In this document: piece after piece, positions 51,589 to 55,105 of the stretch
How positions within the stretch are numbered: the first letter of the stretch is position 1
Layout: every line of letters starts with the position of its first letter
DNA from: Streptomyces alkaliterrae
GTDB lineage: Bacteria > Actinomycetota > Actinomycetes > Streptomycetales > Streptomycetaceae
Reading direction: 5' to 3'
DNA: 55,105 nucleotides
Assembly (NCBI RefSeq): GCF_007097205.2
Contig: NZ_VJYK02000003.1
Span: 1-55,105 of the forward strand
The notes under the pieces: generated by a model
What the model was told of the DNA's origin: nothing
Database searches by the model: none
Seen by the model: only the letters and a program-made list of their open reading frames with translations
Made by a program: the position numbers and the translations under genes

Positions 51589-52125
51589 CTAGCGCTCGCG
51601 CACCTCGTACTCGGCGATCAGGTGCGCCCGACCGATCGCCTTGAACCGCAGGTTGAAGCCGACCGCCGCGGGGGTCGCGCCCTCGTCGACGCCCAGCTTG
51701 TCCTCGCCGACGGCGTAGACCGTGAACACGTACCGGTGCGGCCCGTCCCCGGGCGGCGGGGCCGCACCGCCGAAGTCGGCCGTGCCGTAGTCGTTGCGCA
51801 CCTGCACCGCGCCGGCCGGCAGCCCGGTGAAGTCACCGCTACCCGCCCCGGTGGGCAGCTCGGTCACGTCGACCGGGATGTCGAAGACCGTCCAGTGCCA
51901 GAAGCCGCTGCCCGTCGGCGCGTCCGGGTCGAAGCAGGTCACCGCGAAGCTCCTGGTGCCCTCCGGGTGGCCCGCCCAACGCAGGTGCGGCGACGTGTTG
52001 CCCGCCGCGTACACCTGGGCCGGCCCGAGCGTGCCACCGTCCTCCACATCGTCACTGACCACGGTGAAGGAGGGCACCGGGGGGTGGAAGTCGTGGGGGA
52101 GCGGACGCCGTCGCTGCTCGGTCAT
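51589..52125 (-). CDS. YbhB/YbcL (PEBP) family protein
   Basis: A 178-residue Raf-kinase-inhibitor-like protein. It shows the PEBP ligand-site motifs [15 protein letters not shown] and [15 protein letters not shown], with [10 protein letters not shown] at the start of the core. Bacterial members bind small anionic ligands; no definite role. GAGGCTTCAC precedes ATG 52125. No signal peptide. Confidence 0.9.
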   Translation of the reverse strand: MTEQRRRPLPHDFHPPVPSFTVVSDDVEDGGTLGPAQVYAAGNTSPHLRWAGHPEGTRSFAVTCFDPDAPTGSGFWHWTVFDIPVDVTELPTGAGSGDFTGLPAGAVQVRNDYGTADFGGAAPPPGDGPHRYVFTVYAVGEDKLGVDEGATPAAVGFNLRFKAIGRAHLIAEYEVRER

Positions 52126-52204
52126 GTGAAGCCTCCTCGTCGCGAACTTCGGTGCCCGGCCAGCCTAACCAGCCGCCGAGGGGCGGTGCTGGCAGCATGT
52201 CGGA

Positions 52205-52627
52205 GTGCTCAGAAGGATATTGCTCGCCCTCGTGGCCGCCCTCGCCCTGCTGCTGACCGGTTGCGGCGCCGACACCCCCACCACCGGCAACCCGTCGGAC
52301 CCCACCGCGACGCCCGGCGTCACCGCGACGCCCGAATGGGCCGAGGGCATGCCGCTCCTCACCCCCGGCGAACTCCCCGCGGAAGCCCGGGAGACGCTGC
52401 GCCTCATCGAGGCCGACGGCCCGTTCCCCTACGCCAAGGACGGCAGCGTCTTCGGCAACTACGAACGCCGACTGCCGCTACAGGCGAGGGGCTACTACCG
52501 CGAATACACCGTGCCCACACCCGGTGCCCGCAACCGCGGCGCCCGACGCATCGTCACCGGCGACGAGGGCGAGCGTTACTACACCAGCGACCACTACGAA
52601 TCGTTCAAGGCTGTGGTGAACCCATGA
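52205..52627 (+). CDS. Lipoprotein ribonuclease of the RNase Sa/barnase (N1/T1) family
   Basis: A 140-residue secreted RNase. The N-terminus has a basic start, hydrophobic core and lipobox LTGC (Cys about residue 20), so it should be lipid-anchored outside the membrane. A Thr/Pro spacer follows. The RNase domain aligns by eye with RNase Sa: FGNYERRLP, the catalytic Glu in YREYTVPTPGAR, Arg in ARRIVTGDE, and His in TSDHYESF, all conserved. GTG 52205. Its stop codon overlaps the barstar start (ATGA), coupling enzyme and inhibitor. Confidence 0.92.
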   Translation: MLRRILLALVAALALLLTGCGADTPTTGNPSDPTATPGVTATPEWAEGMPLLTPGELPAEARETLRLIEADGPFPYAKDGSVFGNYERRLPLQARGYYREYTVPTPGARNRGARRIVTGDEGERYYTSDHYESFKAVVNP

Positions 52628-53070
52628 CTCTGCCCCTCCCGGCCCTGCCCGACGCCTCGGTGCCGGGCCTGCTCGACGAATCCGTCCCGCCGGGCGCCTA
52701 CCTGTGGGAGCCGTCTCCCGATGTCACCCGCGTCACCGAGGTACTGGAGGCCGCGCGCGCCGCCCGCTGGCGCTGTGCACTCGCCCCACTCGAAGGAGTG
52801 ACGGACAAGGCCGGCTTCCTCGCGGCCTGCCAGTCGGGCATGGAACTGCCCGACTGGTTCGGCCGCAACTGGGACGCCCTCGCGGACTGCCTGACCGACC
52901 TCTCCTGGTGGGAGGACGGCGACCCCGAGGGCTATCTGTTCGTCCTCACCGGCTGGGCCGACTTCGCGGCGGCGGCGCCGGAGGACGCCGCGACCGCGAC
53001 CGACGTGCTCACCGCCGCCGCGGGCTTCTGGTCCGCGCGTGACACACCCTTCGCCGTCCTACTGGGCTGA
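52624..53070 (+). CDS. Barstar-family ribonuclease inhibitor
   Basis: A 148-residue cytoplasmic protein. The barstar domain occupies about residues 45-140 with the typical KAGFLAACQSGMELPDWFGRNWDALADCLTDLSW segment and the acidic cluster that blocks the RNase active site. The N-terminal 45 residues are Pro/Leu-rich and beyond the minimal barstar. Translation is coupled to the RNase gene by ATGA, giving a classical enzyme/immunity pair that protects the producer before export. Confidence 0.93.
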   Translation: MTLPLPALPDASVPGLLDESVPPGAYLWEPSPDVTRVTEVLEAARAARWRCALAPLEGVTDKAGFLAACQSGMELPDWFGRNWDALADCLTDLSWWEDGDPEGYLFVLTGWADFAAAAPEDAATATDVLTAAAGFWSARDTPFAVLLG

Positions 53071-53086
53071 GCGGCCCGCACGGTCG

Positions 53087-53110
53087 CGGGGTGCCCTCCG
53101 AGGCACCCCG
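53087..53110. terminator. Terminator after the RNase/barstar operon
   Basis: Perfect 9-base stem CGGGGTGCC / GGCACCCCG with a 6-base loop, between the convergent barstar and spo0M genes. Confidence 0.75.
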
Positions 53111-53139
53111 CCGCCAGGCCCCGCCGGACCGCGCGTCCG

Positions 53140-53922
53140 TCAGAACCACTTGCGGCGACCGCCCACCTCCGCCAGCCAGTGGTTGAGGTAGCCCGCCCAG
53201 TCGGTCTGGTGGAAGTCGGCGAGGTTCATCTGGAAGCAGCGGTAGGAGTCGCTGTGGCCGCTGAAGAGCCCCGGCTTCTTGTCCATCTCCAGGACGACGT
53301 CCATCGTCTGTCCGTCGGCCACGAACGACAGCTCGACCTCCTTCAGCCCCCGGTACCGCTCCGGGGCGTGGAACTCGATCTCCTGGTAGAACGGCAGCTG
53401 CTGCCGGGTGCCGCCGATCATGCCCTTCTCCAGGTCGGCGCTCTTGAAGCGGAAGCCGAGCGCGCCGAAGGCGTCCAGGATCGCCTGCTGCGCGGGCAGC
53501 GGGTGAACGGCGACCGGATCGAGGTCCGTGGAGTCGATGGCCCGAGCGATGTCCAGCTGGGTGGTGACGCCCACGTGCATCCCGGTCAGGTGCTGGCCGA
53601 GGAAGCAGGTGACGGGCGTCTCCCACGGGATGCCCAACGCGAACGGCACCGTGTGCACGGCACCGGGAGCCAGCTCGAACGCCCCGCCCAGCTGCTGCTG
53701 GTAGAAGGACATGTCCTCCCGACGCTCACCGTCCTGCGTCTCCACCTCCACCCGGGCCTGGAGCCCCACCGAGAGCCCCTGGACGCGCTGGGCCACCGAA
53801 CCGCCCTCGATCCGCACCTCCCCGTGCACCACGCCACCCGGCAGGACGTTCGGCTCGGACAACACCGTCTCCACCGACGCCCCGCCGATACCCATCGACG
53901 CGAACAGCTTCTTGAGGGCCAT
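53140..53922 (-). CDS. spo0M: Sporulation-control protein Spo0M
   Basis: A 260-residue arrestin-like protein: [24 protein letters not shown] at the N-terminus, two beta-sandwich halves ([27 protein letters not shown]), and a C-terminal helical segment ending RRKWF. Spo0M-family proteins influence sporulation and possibly cytoskeletal or membrane protein interactions. GGGGAGAAGAG lies directly before ATG 53922. It is divergent from the DNA glycosylase gene. Confidence 0.93.
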   Translation of the reverse strand: MALKKLFASMGIGGASVETVLSEPNVLPGGVVHGEVRIEGGSVAQRVQGLSVGLQARVEVETQDGERREDMSFYQQQLGGAFELAPGAVHTVPFALGIPWETPVTCFLGQHLTGMHVGVTTQLDIARAIDSTDLDPVAVHPLPAQQAILDAFGALGFRFKSADLEKGMIGGTRQQLPFYQEIEFHAPERYRGLKEVELSFVADGQTMDVVLEMDKKPGLFSGHSDSYRCFQMNLADFHQTDWAGYLNHWLAEVGGRRKWF

Positions 53923-53943
53923 CTCTTCTCCCCGAGACTCGAC

Positions 53944-53949
53944 TACGCT
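53944..53949 (+). promoter_or_regulatory. Putative -10 box, leaderless glycosylase mRNA
   Basis: TACGCT ends eight bases before ATG 53958. No purine-rich ribosome binding site lies between. Only 35 bases separate this gene from the divergent spo0M start, so the promoters overlap. Confidence 0.4.
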
Positions 53950-53957
53950 CGAACGAC

Positions 53958-54650
53958 ATGATCTCCGGCCGTGACCGTACTGCTCTGCCACGTACCTTCT
54001 TCGACCGCCCCGTACTCGACGTCGCCCCGGACCTGCTGGGCCGGATCCTCGTCCGCACCACCCCGCGCGGGCGCATGGCCCTGCGCCTCACGGAGGTGGA
54101 GGCCTACGACGGCGAGCGAGACCCGGGATCGCACGCCTACCGGGGGCGCACCGCCCGCAACGCCGCGATGTTCGGACCGCCCGGACACGCCTACGTCTAC
54201 TTCACCTACGGCATGTGGCACTGCCTGAACCTGGTGTGCGGGCCGGAGGGCAAGGCGAGCGGAGTCCTGCTGCGAGCGGGGGAGGTCGTCTCCGGTGTGG
54301 ACCTGGCACGAAGCCACCGCCCCAACGCCCGTCGCGACGCCGAACTCGCGAAGGGACCGGCGCGGCTCGCGACCGCTCTGGACGTCGACCGTGCGTTGAA
54401 CGGTGTCGACGTCTGCCTCGTGGAGACGGACGCCGAGCTGCCGGCCGCCCCCGAACCGGACGGAGAACTCGGCGTGCTGACCGGGCGGCCGCCCGGCCGC
54501 GGCCGCGTCCGCAGCGGGCCGCGCACCGGCGTCGGCGGGGAGGGCGCGCCGTACCCGTGGCGGTTCTGGATCGAGGACGATCCGACGGTCAGCCCCTACC
54601 GCGCGCACCAGCCGCGAAGCCGTGCGCGGCTTCGCACCGAGGCGACTTGA
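53958..54650 (+). CDS. DNA-3-methyladenine glycosylase (AAG/MPG family)
   Basis: A 230-residue base-excision repair enzyme that removes alkylated purines. Motifs: [29 protein letters not shown] with the catalytic Glu in [44 protein letters not shown] (DNA intercalating Tyr and base pocket), and [12 protein letters not shown]. Full length. Its stop codon lies within the -35 box of the downstream rRNA promoter. Confidence 0.93.
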   Translation: MISGRDRTALPRTFFDRPVLDVAPDLLGRILVRTTPRGRMALRLTEVEAYDGERDPGSHAYRGRTARNAAMFGPPGHAYVYFTYGMWHCLNLVCGPEGKASGVLLRAGEVVSGVDLARSHRPNARRDAELAKGPARLATALDVDRALNGVDVCLVETDAELPAAPEPDGELGVLTGRPPGRGRVRSGPRTGVGGEGAPYPWRFWIEDDPTVSPYRAHQPRSRARLRTEAT

Positions 54651-54675
54651 CTCTGTCCGCCCGGCCGCCTAACGT
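54647..54675 (+). promoter_or_regulatory. rRNA operon promoter (HrdB type)
   Basis: TTGACT (54647-54652) and TAACGT (54670-54675) separated by exactly 17 bases, the best vegetative promoter in the window. It overlaps the stop codon of the glycosylase gene and lies about 420 bases before the 16S gene, as expected for one of the tandem rrn promoters of Streptomyces. Another -10-like TAAAGT occurs at 54845-54850 without a convincing -35. Confidence 0.7.
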
Positions 54676-55096
54676 AGTCCGAGCCGCAACAAGAGGCGGC
54701 GGGGACGCGAAGGCCGTTCAAGGTCGTACAGCCCCCGTCGAACCGGGCGGCGCAACTACTCCAGCGGATCACCTGAAGGTGTGCCAAAGGCATGCCATCA
54801 CGCATTCCAGAAGAGCTCGATTATGAGTTCCACGGAAGAAACGCTAAAGTAGTGAACACCGAAGGGAAGCGCCCGGAGGAAGCCCGGAAGGGAATCCGAA
54901 GGAAGCGTCCGTTCCTTGAGAACTCAACAGTGTGCCAAAAGTCAACGCCAGATATGTTGATACCCCGTCCGTTCACGTTTGTGGATGGTCGAGGTTCCTT
55001 TGAAACACAACACAGCGAGGACGCTGTGAACGAGTGGGCTTATTCCGCCTGCTTGTTCCGCTCTTCTGTGGTTGTGACCCCGATTACGGGGAAGCA
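54676..55096 (+). promoter_or_regulatory. 16S rRNA leader with antitermination and processing elements
   Basis: Noncoding, AT-richer than the surroundings. It contains GTTCCTTTGAA (54994-55004), a boxA-like element, followed by the boxB-like hairpin CACAGCG-AGGA-CGCTGTG (55011-55028). A second hairpin, CCCCG-ATTA-CGGGG, lies at 55078-55091 just before the mature 16S start. TGAGAACTCAACAGTGTGCCAAAA (54917 onward) is the sequence usually seen in Streptomyces rrn leaders. Confidence 0.8.
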
Positions 55097-55105
55097 TTCA
55101 TGGAG
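55097..55105 (+). rRNA. First bases of the 16S rRNA gene (cut by the window end)
   Basis: The window ends TTCATGGAG, matching the start of Streptomyces 16S rRNA (TTCACGGAGAGTTTGATCC, one difference). The remainder lies beyond the edge, as is usual where a short-read contig meets a multicopy rRNA operon. Confidence 0.65.

Noticed and set aside
50919-52125. Defence island formed by the HNH nuclease and RNase/barstar
   Set aside because: The genes have separate orientations and terminators, neighbours are core genes, and no methylase, helicase or sensor is present.

Overview
The window is a high-GC actinobacterial chromosome segment, almost certainly Streptomyces. Support: strong third-position G/C bias, many GTG and one TTG start, gas-phase and sporulation genes (two short chaplins, Spo0M), a Gbn-type nucleoid protein, a LAxTG sortase substrate, and a gene order (rRNA operon, methyladenine glycosylase, spo0M, chaplins, serB, inhA/fabG, tyrS, moaA, gbn, cobalamin genes, ectA) that I recall as the conserved core arrangement around SCO1790-SCO1864 of S. 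coelicolor. That correspondence is from memory, not from a search. Both ends are assembly ends: bases 1-49 are an Illumina Nextera adapter carrying a Tn5 mosaic end, and the right end stops within the first bases of a 16S rRNA gene, a multicopy repeat.

Layout. 50-2109: 3'-truncated ectA (ectoine synthesis) and a divergent amidohydrolase. 2313-3269: sortase substrate. 3177-11745: cobalamin block on the minus strand (cobD-cobQ-chlID-cobO-cobB-cobE-cobC), nearly every junction overlapping, led by a B12 riboswitch and a possible 24-codon leader ORF; no cobN is present. 11825-13532: phosphate transporter with a PHO box. 13715-20906: class II aldolase, alpha/beta hydrolase, ABC-F ATPase with a seven-codon leader ORF, gbn and an enoyl-CoA hydratase. 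21082-23616: five-gene Asp23/AmaP envelope module. 23668-26302: exonuclease-SURF1-SDR operon. 26530-31793: sterol desaturase-like protein, secreted subtilase, moaA and small membrane proteins.

31882-38054: TyrZ-like tyrosyl-tRNA synthetase, TldD/PmbA peptidase pair, and fabG-fabI (type II fatty acid synthesis). 38137-41379: a GntR repressor facing an MFS exporter through an operator-like palindrome, a 38-residue partner peptide and a SixA-like phosphatase. 41453-45687: serB and a 2xFHA-ABC2 exporter. 45771-49240: transglycosylase-like secreted protein, two chaplins, an orphan ABC ATPase. 49338-54650: NfeD/SPFH pair, HNH protein, PEBP protein, RNase/barstar pair, spo0M and DNA-3-methyladenine glycosylase. 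54651-end: rRNA promoter and leader.

Most of the region is core housekeeping and developmental biology; I see no prophage, IS element, CRISPR array or large biosynthetic cluster. The most interesting parts are regulatory: the leader ORF before the ABC-F gene, the leader ORF between the B12 riboswitch and cobD, several promoters that predict leaderless mRNAs, and the operator over the MFS start. Other points of note are the envelope-stress module, a cell-surface-tethered RNase with its barstar, a SDR without the usual catalytic residues, and a convergent coding overlap at cobC.
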